A stretch of 64,000 nucleotides of DNA, taken from positions 2,896,001 through 2,960,000 of the forward strand of contig NC_017956.1 of NCBI RefSeq assembly GCF_000264455.2, read 5' to 3'. Position numbers and translations under genes: made by a program. This document shows positions 40,714 through 49,051 of this stretch, piece by piece. Numbering within the stretch: the first letter of the stretch is position 1; the number at the start of each line of letters is the position of its first letter. The notes under the pieces were generated by a model. The model searched no databases. It saw nothing but the letters and a program-made list of their open reading frames with translations, and was not told the DNA's origin. The DNA comes from Tistrella mobilis KA081020-065 (GTDB lineage Bacteria; Pseudomonadota; Alphaproteobacteria; Tistrellales; Tistrellaceae).

Positions 40714-42120
40714 ATGTACGGTCTGAACGAGATCGAGCAGGCGGGCGGGACCGCCGAACGCCTGCGGCCGGTGGCGGTGATCGGCGCCGGCGGGGCCGGG
40801 CTCGCCGCCGCCTGGGCGCTGGCCCGTTCCGGCCGGCCGGTGACGCTGATGGAGCGCGCGCCCCGTGCTGGCGGCCACATCAACACCATCGATGCCGGCC
40901 CCGCGCTGGGCAGCCCGCATCCGGTGCCGGTCGATACCGGCTTCATCGTCTATAACGAGCGCAACTACCCCAACCTGGTCCGGCTGTTCGGGGCGCTCGA
41001 CACCGAAACCGCCGCCAGCGACATGTCGTTTTCGGTCAGCCTGGCGGGGGGCGCCTATGAATATCGCGGCAGTGCCGGCGGGCTGTTCGCCGCCCGCCGC
41101 AACCTGATCGACATGAGCCATTGGCGGATGCTGCGCGACATGCACCGCTTCAACCGCCAGGCCCCGGCGCTCGCCGTCGACGGCACCGAAAGCCTGGGGC
41201 GGTTCCTCGGCCGCAACGGCTTCTCGACCGATTTCGCCCGCCGCTATCTGCTGCCGATGGGGGCGGCGATCTGGTCGGCGCCGATCGCGACCCTGCTGGA
41301 GTTCCCCGCGGAAAGCTTCGTGCGCTTCTTCCGCAACCATGCCCTGCTCGACTATCGCGGCCGGCCGGTCTGGCGCACGGTGGCCGGCGGCACGCGCAGC
41401 TATGCCGATCGGGTCCTGGCCCATCCGCTGATCACGCTCGAAACCTCGGCGGGGGTGGAGGCGGTGATCCGCAGCCCGGCCGGGCCGATGGTGAAATGCC
41501 GCGGCCGCATGGCCGAGACCTATTCGGCCGTCATCCTCGCCACCCACGCCGACGAGGCACTGGCCCTGATCGACCGTCCGGATGCCGCAGAACGCCGGGT
41601 TCTGATGGCCTTCGGCTATCAGCCCAACCGGGCGGTGCTGCATCGCGACGCGCGGCTGATGCCGCGCCGCCGCCGGGCCTGGGCCTCCTGGAACTATCTG
41701 GGCCATACCGATGGCAGCGGTACTGAGCAGCTGGCGGTCAGCTACTGGATGAACCGCCTGCAGCCGCTCGCGACCGAAACCGACCTCTTCGTCACCCTGA
41801 ACCCGCCGGTGGAGCCGCGGGACGTCATCGCCGACATCACCTATGCCCATCCGGTCTTCGATGGCCCCGCCATCGCGGCCCAGCCGGCCCTGGCCGACAT
41901 CCAGGGCACCGGCGGTGTCTGGTTCGCCGGGGCACATTTCGGCTTCGGCTTCCACGAGGATGCCTGTGCGAGCGGCCTTGCCGCGGCGGTCATGGCCGGC
42001 GCCGACCTGCCCTGGCCGGAGCTGCTGGGCGAGGCGACCCTGCGTCGCCTGCCGGCCCTGACCGCCCTGCCCGCGCGGATCGAGGCCCGCAGCCGCAGCT
42101 GGGCCCTGGCTGCGGAATAG
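40714..42120 (+). CDS. FAD-dependent oxidoreductase (amine-oxidase fold)
   Basis: 468 residues. The start at 40714 has AAGGAG 8 nt upstream. The N-terminal dinucleotide site is VAVIGAGGAGLAAAWALARS followed by ERAPRAGGHINTID, as in the flavin-containing amine-oxidase/desaturase family. This type is repeatedly found beside DUF1365 and CFA-synthase-like genes; in Rhodobacter a comparable FAD enzyme acts on methylated fatty acids to make furan fatty acids (known family context, applied here by inference). Confidence 0.8.
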   Translation: MYGLNEIEQAGGTAERLRPVAVIGAGGAGLAAAWALARSGRPVTLMERAPRAGGHINTIDAGPALGSPHPVPVDTGFIVYNERNYPNLVRLFGALDTETAASDMSFSVSLAGGAYEYRGSAGGLFAARRNLIDMSHWRMLRDMHRFNRQAPALAVDGTESLGRFLGRNGFSTDFARRYLLPMGAAIWSAPIATLLEFPAESFVRFFRNHALLDYRGRPVWRTVAGGTRSYADRVLAHPLITLETSAGVEAVIRSPAGPMVKCRGRMAETYSAVILATHADEALALIDRPDAAERRVLMAFGYQPNRAVLHRDARLMPRRRRAWASWNYLGHTDGSGTEQLAVSYWMNRLQPLATETDLFVTLNPPVEPRDVIADITYAHPVFDGPAIAAQPALADIQGTGGVWFAGAHFGFGFHEDACASGLAAAVMAGADLPWPELLGEATLRRLPALTALPARIEARSRSWALAAE

Positions 42121-42215
42121 GCGGCACTCCCGGCGACGCCACGTCTGGAATTGTCCGCGCATTGCCCCCATCCTGAACCCGTGACGGTTCATTCGCTGCA
42201 GCCACCGGAGGCCGC

Positions 42216-42983
42216 ATGAGGATCGAAGGCGGGCTCGGATCTGCGAAGGTGATGCACCGGCGGCTGCGGCCGCGGGAGAATGCCTTCGTCTATCCGGCCT
42301 TTTACGTCGCCCTGCCCCTGGACCGGATCGACCGGGCCGGCAACGCCCTGTTCGGGGTGGACCGTCTGCGCCCGCTCGCCTTGCTCACCCGCGATCACGG
42401 CCCCCGCGACGGCAGCCCCTGGCGGCCCTGGCTTCAGGACATTCTGGACCGTTTCGGCCTTGGCGATCTGGGCACCGGCAACGTGCTGCTGATGACCCAT
42501 CCCCGGGTCTTCGGGCATGTGTTCAACCCGGTCAGCTTCTGGTTCGTGCGCGATGACGACGGCCGTTTACGGGCGGTGCTGGCAGAGGTGAACAACACCT
42601 TCGGCGACCGGCACAATTATCTCGTGGCCCATGACGACGGCCGGCCGATCCTGCCGGAAGACCGGATCACGGCCCGCAAGGTGTTCCACGTCTCGCCTTT
42701 CTGTGCCGTCGACGGTCACTACCTCTTCCGCTTCCGGGTGGAAGACGGGATGATCGCGGCAGCGATCGATTATCACGATGCGGCCGGTCCGCTGCTGCTG
42801 ACCGCCGTCACCCTGAAGCGCCGCCCGCTCGACTTTGCCAATGCCGCCCGGCTGCTGGCGTCCATGCCGGTGATGACGCTCCAGGTGGTGGCGCGGATCC
42901 ACTGGCAGGCGCTCAGGCTCTGGCTGCGCGGCACCAGGTTTCACCGCCGCCCGGCCCCACCGATGGAGGAGACGACCCGATGA
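42216..42983 (+). CDS. DUF1365 protein
   Basis: 255 residues with the domain hallmarks HPRVFGHVFNPVSFWFV, EVNNTFGDRHNYLV and KVFHVSPFCAVDG. Biochemical function unknown. It is almost always encoded between an FAD oxidoreductase and a CFA-like methyltransferase, as here. The stop overlaps the next start by 4 nt. Confidence 0.85.
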   Translation: MRIEGGLGSAKVMHRRLRPRENAFVYPAFYVALPLDRIDRAGNALFGVDRLRPLALLTRDHGPRDGSPWRPWLQDILDRFGLGDLGTGNVLLMTHPRVFGHVFNPVSFWFVRDDDGRLRAVLAEVNNTFGDRHNYLVAHDDGRPILPEDRITARKVFHVSPFCAVDGHYLFRFRVEDGMIAAAIDYHDAAGPLLLTAVTLKRRPLDFANAARLLASMPVMTLQVVARIHWQALRLWLRGTRFHRRPAPPMEETTR

Positions 42984-44230
42984 GCACGGACAGTCTGTCC
43001 CCGGGAAGCGGTTTCGCAGGCCCGGCCGGCCTTGCCGGTCTGGATCTGCCGGGCTTCTTCAGCGGCATCCTGGGGCGCTGGGCCGTGGGCGAGCTGACGG
43101 TCATTCTGCCCGACGGGCACAAGGTCACAGCGCGGGGCGCCACGCCGGGCGAACATGCGGTGCTGCGCCTGACCGACTGGTCGGTGGTCCGCCGCTGCCT
43201 GAAGCGCGGCGCGGTCGGCTTTGCCGAGGCCTATATGGACGGCGCGGTCGATACCGACGATCTGGTCGCCCTGCTCACCCTGCTCGCCCGCAATGAAGAC
43301 GTGATCGCCCGCGGCTTTTCGGGCGGGCGCACCGCGCGTCTGCTGGGCTGGATGGCCCATGCCCTGTTCCGCCGCAACAGCCGGCGCGGTTCGAAGCGCA
43401 ACATCCACGCCCATTACGATCTGGGCAACAGCTTCTACGCCCTCTGGCTCGACGACAGCATGACCTATTCCTCGGGCATCTACGGGCCGGACGGAACCGG
43501 CGATCTGGCGGCGGCCCAGGCCGCCAAATACGACCGCCTGCTCGACCGGATCGCCCTGGCGGAAGCAGGGCTCGACAGCCCCGGCCGGGTGCTGGAGATC
43601 GGCTGCGGCTGGGGCGGCTTTGCCGAACGCGCCGCCGCCCGCGGCCATCACGTCCACGGCATCACCATCAGCCGCGCCCAGCTGGACCATGCCTGCGCCC
43701 GTGCCCGCGACGGCGGCTGGGCCGATCGGGCGCATCTGGAATTCCGCGACTATCGCGACCTTCAGGGCCGCTACGACCACATCGTCTCGATCGAGATGAT
43801 CGAGGCGGTGGGCGAGCGCTGGTGGCCGACCTATTTCCGCACCCTCGCCGACCGCCTGGCGCCGGGCGGCCGGGCCCTGGTCCAGGCGATCACCATCGAC
43901 GAGCGGCACTACCAGCGCTACCGGCGCGGGGCGGATTTCATCCAGCGCTATGTCTTCCCCGGCGGCATGCTGCCGACCCGCACGGTCATCCGCGCCCAGG
44001 CCGCCGCGGTCGGGCTGACCGTCACCGATGAATTCGCCTTCGGTCGCGACTATGCGCGCACGCTGGTCGCCTGGCTCGCCCGCTTCGATGCCGCCCGCGC
44101 CCGCGTGCTGGCGGCCGGCTTCGACACCCGGTTCATCCGGCTCTGGCGGTACTACCTCGCCTATTGCGCCGCCGGGTTCGAGACCGGCCGCATCGACGTG
44201 GTTCAGGTGGAGATGGCCCATGGCCGATGA
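42980..44230 (+). CDS. Cyclopropane-fatty-acyl-phospholipid synthase-like methyltransferase
   Basis: SAM-dependent lipid methyltransferase, 416 residues. The N-terminal lipid-binding region leads to HYDLGNSFYALWLDDSMTYS, the SAM motif VLEIGCGWGGFAERAAARGH and HIVSIEMIEAVGERWWPTYF. The first two are CFA-synthase signatures. In this context it may methylate unsaturated acyl chains for cyclopropane or furan fatty acids, which protect against singlet oxygen. It overlaps the next gene by 11 nt. Confidence 0.88.
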   Translation: MSTDSLSPGSGFAGPAGLAGLDLPGFFSGILGRWAVGELTVILPDGHKVTARGATPGEHAVLRLTDWSVVRRCLKRGAVGFAEAYMDGAVDTDDLVALLTLLARNEDVIARGFSGGRTARLLGWMAHALFRRNSRRGSKRNIHAHYDLGNSFYALWLDDSMTYSSGIYGPDGTGDLAAAQAAKYDRLLDRIALAEAGLDSPGRVLEIGCGWGGFAERAAARGHHVHGITISRAQLDHACARARDGGWADRAHLEFRDYRDLQGRYDHIVSIEMIEAVGERWWPTYFRTLADRLAPGGRALVQAITIDERHYQRYRRGADFIQRYVFPGGMLPTRTVIRAQAAAVGLTVTDEFAFGRDYARTLVAWLARFDAARARVLAAGFDTRFIRLWRYYLAYCAAGFETGRIDVVQVEMAHGR

Positions 44231-45020
44231 CCGACGACGCACCGCCCCCCTGCTCCGCCGGCTGGAAAGCTGGCAGGGCCGGCGGGTCTGGCTGATCGGC
44301 GCCAGCGACGGCATCGGCCGCGAACTGGCCCGCCTGCTCGCCGCCGACGGCGCAAGGCTCGCGGTCAGCGCCCGGCGCGTGGACGAGCTGGAGGCACTGG
44401 CCCGCGATCTCGGCCCCGAGGCCCTGGCGCTTCCCGTCGATGCCACCGATCAGGCCGCCCTCACCACCGCCGCCGCCCGTCTGGAGGCCGCCTGGGGCGC
44501 CGTCGACCATGTGATCTATACCGCCGGCGTCTACTGGCCGATGGGCATCGACACATTCGATGTCGAAAAGGCCGCGAAGATGATCGAGGTCAACCTGACC
44601 GGCGGTCTCAGGGTCACCGCTGCCGCCCTGCCCCTGCTCGAACGCGGCCACGCGCCCCAGCTGGCCCTCACCGCCAGCGCTTCGGCCTATCGCGGTCTGC
44701 CGCGGGCGATCGGCTATGGCGCCTCCAAGGCCGGGCTCTACAATCTGGCCGAAACCCTGGCGGTGGAGCTGGCGCCGCGCGGCATCGACGTGCGCGTTAT
44801 CAACCCCGGTTTCGTGCGCACCCGGCTGACCGACATGAACGATTTCCGCATGCCGGCGATGATCGAGCCCGAGGCCGCCGCCCGGGCGATGCGCGACGGC
44901 CTGGCCTCACGCCATTTCCACATCCATTTCCCGAAGCGCTTCACCGGTCTGCTGGTCGCCGCCCGCCTCCTGCCCAGCCGCTGGTGGCTGGCGCTCTCCG
45001 CCCGCATGGTCAAGGGGTGA
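44220..45020 (+). CDS. Short-chain dehydrogenase/reductase
   Basis: Classical SDR, 266 residues. Cofactor motif WLIGASDGIGRELARLLAAD, then the NAG-like VIYTAGVYWP, catalytic Ser in LTASASAYR and Tyr/Lys in GYGASKAGL. I start at 44220, 11 nt inside the methyltransferase gene. A role in acyl-chain oxidoreduction is inferred from neighbours only. Confidence 0.87.
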   Translation: MADDRRRTAPLLRRLESWQGRRVWLIGASDGIGRELARLLAADGARLAVSARRVDELEALARDLGPEALALPVDATDQAALTTAAARLEAAWGAVDHVIYTAGVYWPMGIDTFDVEKAAKMIEVNLTGGLRVTAAALPLLERGHAPQLALTASASAYRGLPRAIGYGASKAGLYNLAETLAVELAPRGIDVRVINPGFVRTRLTDMNDFRMPAMIEPEAAARAMRDGLASRHFHIHFPKRFTGLLVAARLLPSRWWLALSARMVKG

Positions 45021-45039
45021 TCGGCCAGCGCGACGCCGC

Positions 45040-45480
45040 TCAGACCGGCGCCGCCAGCCGGCGCCGGATCATCCGCAGCACCGCCCCCAGCACCGGCACC
45101 CGCTCGTAAAGCTGTGCCGCCGGGTCCCAATGGTCGATATGGGCCAGCACCCGGCCGTCTTCCGCCAGCGTCACCTCGCTCATGCCCTCCAGCGTGAAGG
45201 GTTGCGTTCGGCCCTTGCGCCGGGCGGTGAACCGCCAGCGGATGAGGCCCGTGGCGCCGTCTGAGGCGCGGGCCGTTACCCGGAAGCGCGGCACCTCCAG
45301 CGTCTCGAACATATGGGCCAGCAGCGCCTTCACCCGATCGCGCCCGGTCACGTCGTTGAACGGGTCGGCAAAGCGCAGCTCCGCCACCGCCAGATCGCCG
45401 ATCCGGTCCAGGCTTTCCGGCGACAGGCTCTCGAAAAAGCTGCACCAGGCGTCCAGCCCGGCATTCATCCGGTCGGTCAT
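45040..45480 (-). CDS. NTF2-like (SnoaL-type) protein
   Basis: 146-residue single-domain protein with cone-fold features: a helical start, FADPFNDVTGRDRVKALLAH, and strand-rich RWRFTARRKGRTQPFTLEGM and LAHIDHWDPAAQLYE. Function unknown. Its start overlaps the photolyase-like gene stop by 4 nt. It converges with the SDR gene 20 nt away. Confidence 0.75.
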   Translation of the reverse strand: MTDRMNAGLDAWCSFFESLSPESLDRIGDLAVAELRFADPFNDVTGRDRVKALLAHMFETLEVPRFRVTARASDGATGLIRWRFTARRKGRTQPFTLEGMSEVTLAEDGRVLAHIDHWDPAAQLYERVPVLGAVLRMIRRRLAAPV

Positions 45481-47093
45481 GCGAAAAGATCCCCTGTGGC
45501 ATCCGTCGGGGCGTCCGTCGGTCGGCCGAAGCCCCGGTCGCTGCCGTGCCGGTCCAGATGGGCCAGGAAATCCGCAGCCTGGCGTTCCAGCGCCGCCACC
45601 CGCGCCGGGGCCATCCGGTCCAGCGAGCGATAGGCCAGCGCCAGCCGCGGATTGCCGTCCAGCCGCCGGCGGTTGCGGATCAGGAAATCCCAGTAGAGCG
45701 CATTGAACGGGCAGGCGCCATCGCCGGTCGGCCGCTTGGGGTCATAGCGGCAGCCGCGGCAATGATCCGACATGCGCGAGATATAGCCGGCCCCCGCCGC
45801 ATAGGGCTTGCTCGCCATCCGCCCGCCATCGGCATGCAGCGCCATGCCCTGGACATTGGGCAGCTCCACCCACTCCACCGCATCGGCATAGACCGCCAGG
45901 TACCAGGCGGCGACCTCCTCCGGCCGGGTGCCGGTCAGCAGCGCGAAATTGCCCGTCACCATCAGCCGCTGGATGTGATGGGCATAGCCGGTGCGGAGCG
46001 TCTGGCCCAGGGCCGCCGCCATGCAGGCCATGTCGGTCTCGCCCGACCAGTACATCCAGGGCAGCGGCCGGGTTGCGTCGAGCGCATTGGTCGCGGCATA
46101 GCCCGGCATCTCCAGCCAGTAGATCCCGCGGACATATTCCCGCCAGCCCAGGATCTGGCGGATGAAGCCCTCGACCGCGGCGAGCGGCGCACGCCCCTCC
46201 GCCCATGCCGCCTCGGCCCGCCGGCAGACCTCCAGCGGTTCCAGCAGGCCCAGATTGAGCGCGGGCGAGATCCGGGCATGGAACAGCACCTCCTCACCCG
46301 CGGCCATCGCATCCTGATAGTCGCCGAACCGCTCCAGCCGCCGGGTGATGAAATCCTCCAGCGCCGCCAGCGCCTGGGCCCTGGTCACCGGCCAGTCGAA
46401 ACCGGCGGTGTCGCCGACATGGGCCCCGAACCGCGCATCGACCAGCCGGATCACCGCACGGGTGACCTCATCGGGCGGAAAGCCCGCCGGTACGGGCGGA
46501 CGCCCGCCCGCCGCCTTCGCATCGAAGGGCTTGCGGTTCTCGGCATCGAAATTCCATCGCGCTCCCGCCGGGCTGTCGCCGTCATCGGCCATCAGCAGCC
46601 CGGTCCGGCGGCGCATCATCCGGTAGAAATGCTCCATCCGCTGCTGGCGGCGCCCGCGCGCCCAGTCGCGGAAATCATTCCGGCTGCACAGGAAACGGGT
46701 GTCGGGGCGGATGTCCAGATCCACGCCCGCGGCTGCGGCCGCCCGGATCAGCGCCTGTTCCACCCGCCAGTCGCCGGCTTCGGTCATCACCACCCGCCGG
46801 GTGCCGTGCCGGGCGATGGCGCGGGTCAGCTCCCCCGCCAGGCTGCCGGTATTGCCGGCATCATCCAGCGCCACATAGTCGACCGTCAGCCCCCCGGCCA
46901 CGAGATCATCGGCGAAATGGCGCATCGCCGACAGGAAGAGCGCGATCCGCACCCGGCTGGACGGCACATGGGTCGCCTCTTCGGCGACCTCGGCCATCAG
47001 AATCACATCCGCCTCGCCGGGCTGCGCGCCGTCGAGCGCAGTCAGCCCCCGGCTCAGCTGGTCGCCCAGCACCAGGCGCAGCGTCCGGGCCAT
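45477..47093 (-). CDS. Fe-S bacterial cryptochrome/(6-4) photolyase (PhrB type)
   Basis: 538 residues. The N-terminus LRLVLGDQLSRGLTALDGAQ is typical of the FeS-BCP group. Four cysteines (C357, C445, C448, C461; the last three in DHCRGCRYDPKRPTGDGACP) correspond with a constant offset of 7 to the cluster ligands of Agrobacterium PhrB as I recall them. The histidine pair needed for (6-4) repair is H372-H373 (TGYAHHIQRLM). It is a different photolyase class from the one at 39239. Confidence 0.9.
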   Translation of the reverse strand: MARTLRLVLGDQLSRGLTALDGAQPGEADVILMAEVAEEATHVPSSRVRIALFLSAMRHFADDLVAGGLTVDYVALDDAGNTGSLAGELTRAIARHGTRRVVMTEAGDWRVEQALIRAAAAAGVDLDIRPDTRFLCSRNDFRDWARGRRQQRMEHFYRMMRRRTGLLMADDGDSPAGARWNFDAENRKPFDAKAAGGRPPVPAGFPPDEVTRAVIRLVDARFGAHVGDTAGFDWPVTRAQALAALEDFITRRLERFGDYQDAMAAGEEVLFHARISPALNLGLLEPLEVCRRAEAAWAEGRAPLAAVEGFIRQILGWREYVRGIYWLEMPGYAATNALDATRPLPWMYWSGETDMACMAAALGQTLRTGYAHHIQRLMVTGNFALLTGTRPEEVAAWYLAVYADAVEWVELPNVQGMALHADGGRMASKPYAAGAGYISRMSDHCRGCRYDPKRPTGDGACPFNALYWDFLIRNRRRLDGNPRLALAYRSLDRMAPARVAALERQAADFLAHLDRHGSDRGFGRPTDAPTDATGDLFA

Positions 47094-47099
47094 GCGCGG

Positions 47100-47321
47100 T
47101 CAGCTTTTCACATGCAGGGCGCCGCGCCCGCCATCCACCGCGATCACCTGGCCGGTGATCCACCCGGCGCGGGCCGACAGCAGCAGGGCCATCATCACCG
47201 CCACATCTTCGGGCTCACCCAGCCGGCGCATGGGGTGCAGGCGGGCCAGAGCCGATCCCACACCGCCGGTGGCGCCATAGATCAGCACCGGGGCCTCATC
47301 CCCTTCCAGGATATCCGTCAT
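47100..47321 (-). pseudogene. Internally deleted SDR remnant
   Basis: A 73-codon open frame joins the first ~27 residues of an SDR (APVLIYGATGGVGSALARL, the cofactor loop) directly to an SDR C-terminus (MRRLGEPEDVAVMMALLLS then ITGQVIAVDGG). The ~150-170 residues with the catalytic Ser-Tyr-Lys are missing. The frame is kept, so a short protein could be made, but it cannot be a working dehydrogenase. Confidence 0.75.
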
Positions 47322-47373
47322 CGAACCGCTCCAGCAGACCTCGTCTTCCGGACAGGCAAGCTAGATCTGGCGG

Positions 47374-47426
47374 CGCATCCGGAAAGGGTCGACGCATCCG
47401 GAAAGGGTCGCTGCGTCCGGAAACGG
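47374..47426. repeat. 19-bp tandem repeats containing CATCCGGAAAGG
   Basis: Units start at 47374, 47393 and 47412; the first two share CGCATCCGGAAAGGGTCG, the third is TGCGTCCGGAAACGG. They lie between the SDR remnant and the efflux-operon terminator. Period is close to two helical turns. Confidence 0.8.
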
Positions 47427-47460
47427 CCGACGGCCCGCAGCTTGCACTGCGGGCCGTCGG
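47427..47460 (-). terminator. Terminator hairpin of the efflux operon
   Basis: Perfect 14-bp stem CCGACGGCCCGCAG with loop CTTGCA, 31 nt downstream of the outer-membrane channel gene stop. Only CCGTTTCC follows on the minus strand. Confidence 0.65.
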
Positions 47461-47491
47461 GGATACGTCTGCATAGGGCGGGTCCGTCGGA

Positions 47492-49051
47492 TCAGTCTTT
47501 CAGCCCGCCATAGGGGTCGGCCAGCACCGGGCCGGGGTCTTCCGCCCCCTGGGGCAGGCCTTCCCAGCCGCCGCCCAGCGCCTTGTACAGGTTCACCGAG
47601 GCGACATAGAGGTTCTGGCGGGTGGTCACCCGCGACAGCTCGACGTCGAGCAGGGTGCGCTCGGCATCCAGCACGTCCAGATAGGCGGCATAGCCGGCGT
47701 CATAGCGCAGCCGCGCCAGTTCCACCGTCCTCTGCAGCTCGGCCACCTGGGCGTCCTGCGCCTCCAGCTGGCCCATGGCCGCCGTGCGCGATGCCAGCGC
47801 ATCCAGAACGTCCTGGAAGGCGGTGCGCACCGTCTGGCGATAGCTGATCGCGGTCTGCTCATAGCGCGACTTCGCCGCCTCGACCTGGGCATCGGTGCGC
47901 CCGAAATCGAAGATCGGCCCGGTCAGCGCCAGGGCCAGGCCCCAGATGCCGGCGCCGTTCGACAGGAAGTCAGACAGCTGCGTGCTCTGTCGTCCGGCCG
48001 AAGCGGTCAGGCTGATCTGCGGGAAATAGCCCGCCCGCGCGACGCCGACATTGGCGGCCGCGGCCGCGATCTGCTGTTCGGCCACCGCCACGTCGGGGCG
48101 GCGCAGCAGCAGTTCCGACGGCAGGCCCAGCGGCGGCACCGGTGCATCCGGCAGAACGTCCAGCGCCACGCCGCGCTCGACATCCTTGCCGATCAGCTCG
48201 GCCGGGGTGCGCCCCAGCAGCACGCCCAGCGCATTGGCGGCCTGATCGCGCGAGCCTTCCAGCTCCGGGATCCGGGCGCGGGTCGATTCCCGCTCCGACC
48301 GCGCCTGGGCCAGGTCGAGCGCGTCGATCGTGCCGGCCTCGTACTGGGCCTGCTGCAGCTCCAGGGTCTGTTCGCGCGCCGACAGCGTGCGGCGGGCGAT
48401 CTCCAGCTGCAGGTCCAGCGCCCGAAGCTGCAGATAGGCGTTGGCGGTGTCGGCCGCGACGGTCAGGCGCACCGCATCGCGATTGGCCACCGTCTGCAGC
48501 AGCTGGGCACGCTGGGCCCGGTCGGCATTGCTGAGCCGGCCCCAGAGGTCCAGCTCATAAGACAGCGCCGCCGAGGCCGAGAAGGTATTGGCCAGCTGGC
48601 CACCCGACGAGCCGAAGCTCGATGTCTGGTTGCGCTGGGCACTGCCACTGCCATCCAGCGACGGCAGCCGGTCGGCCGAGGTGCCCCGGGCCAGGGCCCG
48701 GGCCTCGTTCACCCGCTCCACCGCCAGCAGCAGGTCGTCATTGGCGACCAGCGCCTCTTCGACCAGACGGGTCAGGGCGGGATCGCCGAAATTGCGCCAC
48801 CAGGTGCCGTCGACACGGGCGGCGGGCAGTTCCGCGGCGCGCGCCTCGGCAGCGGCCTGGCCGCGCTCGCCCCAGCTGGCGCCGGTCTGGATGGCCGGGG
48901 GATCCCCGGCCGGGGCCAGTGCACAGGCGGACATCAGGGCTGCGGCCAGTACCGCGACAAGGGGCCGGGCCGCGACAAGGGGCCGGGCCGCGCGGCGGGG
49001 CAGATCGCCCCGGATCACGGGTGCCGCGAGGCTCGGGTCAGCTACGGACAT
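47492..49051 (-). CDS. RND efflux outer-membrane lipoprotein (OprM/NodT family)
   Basis: TolC-like channel of 519 residues. A start at 49051 ([15 protein letters not shown]) gives a signal peptide ending in lipobox LMSAC, Cys43 being the acylation site. Two OEP repeats follow ([20 protein letters not shown] and [20 protein letters not shown]). A perfect 18-bp in-frame duplication (48952-48987) doubles AARPLV in the signal region. Its start overlaps the pump gene by 14 nt. Confidence 0.9.
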   Translation of the reverse strand: MSVADPSLAAPVIRGDLPRRAARPLVAARPLVAVLAAALMSACALAPAGDPPAIQTGASWGERGQAAAEARAAELPAARVDGTWWRNFGDPALTRLVEEALVANDDLLLAVERVNEARALARGTSADRLPSLDGSGSAQRNQTSSFGSSGGQLANTFSASAALSYELDLWGRLSNADRAQRAQLLQTVANRDAVRLTVAADTANAYLQLRALDLQLEIARRTLSAREQTLELQQAQYEAGTIDALDLAQARSERESTRARIPELEGSRDQAANALGVLLGRTPAELIGKDVERGVALDVLPDAPVPPLGLPSELLLRRPDVAVAEQQIAAAAANVGVARAGYFPQISLTASAGRQSTQLSDFLSNGAGIWGLALALTGPIFDFGRTDAQVEAAKSRYEQTAISYRQTVRTAFQDVLDALASRTAAMGQLEAQDAQVAELQRTVELARLRYDAGYAAYLDVLDAERTLLDVELSRVTTRQNLYVASVNLYKALGGGWEGLPQGAEDPGPVLADPYGGLKD

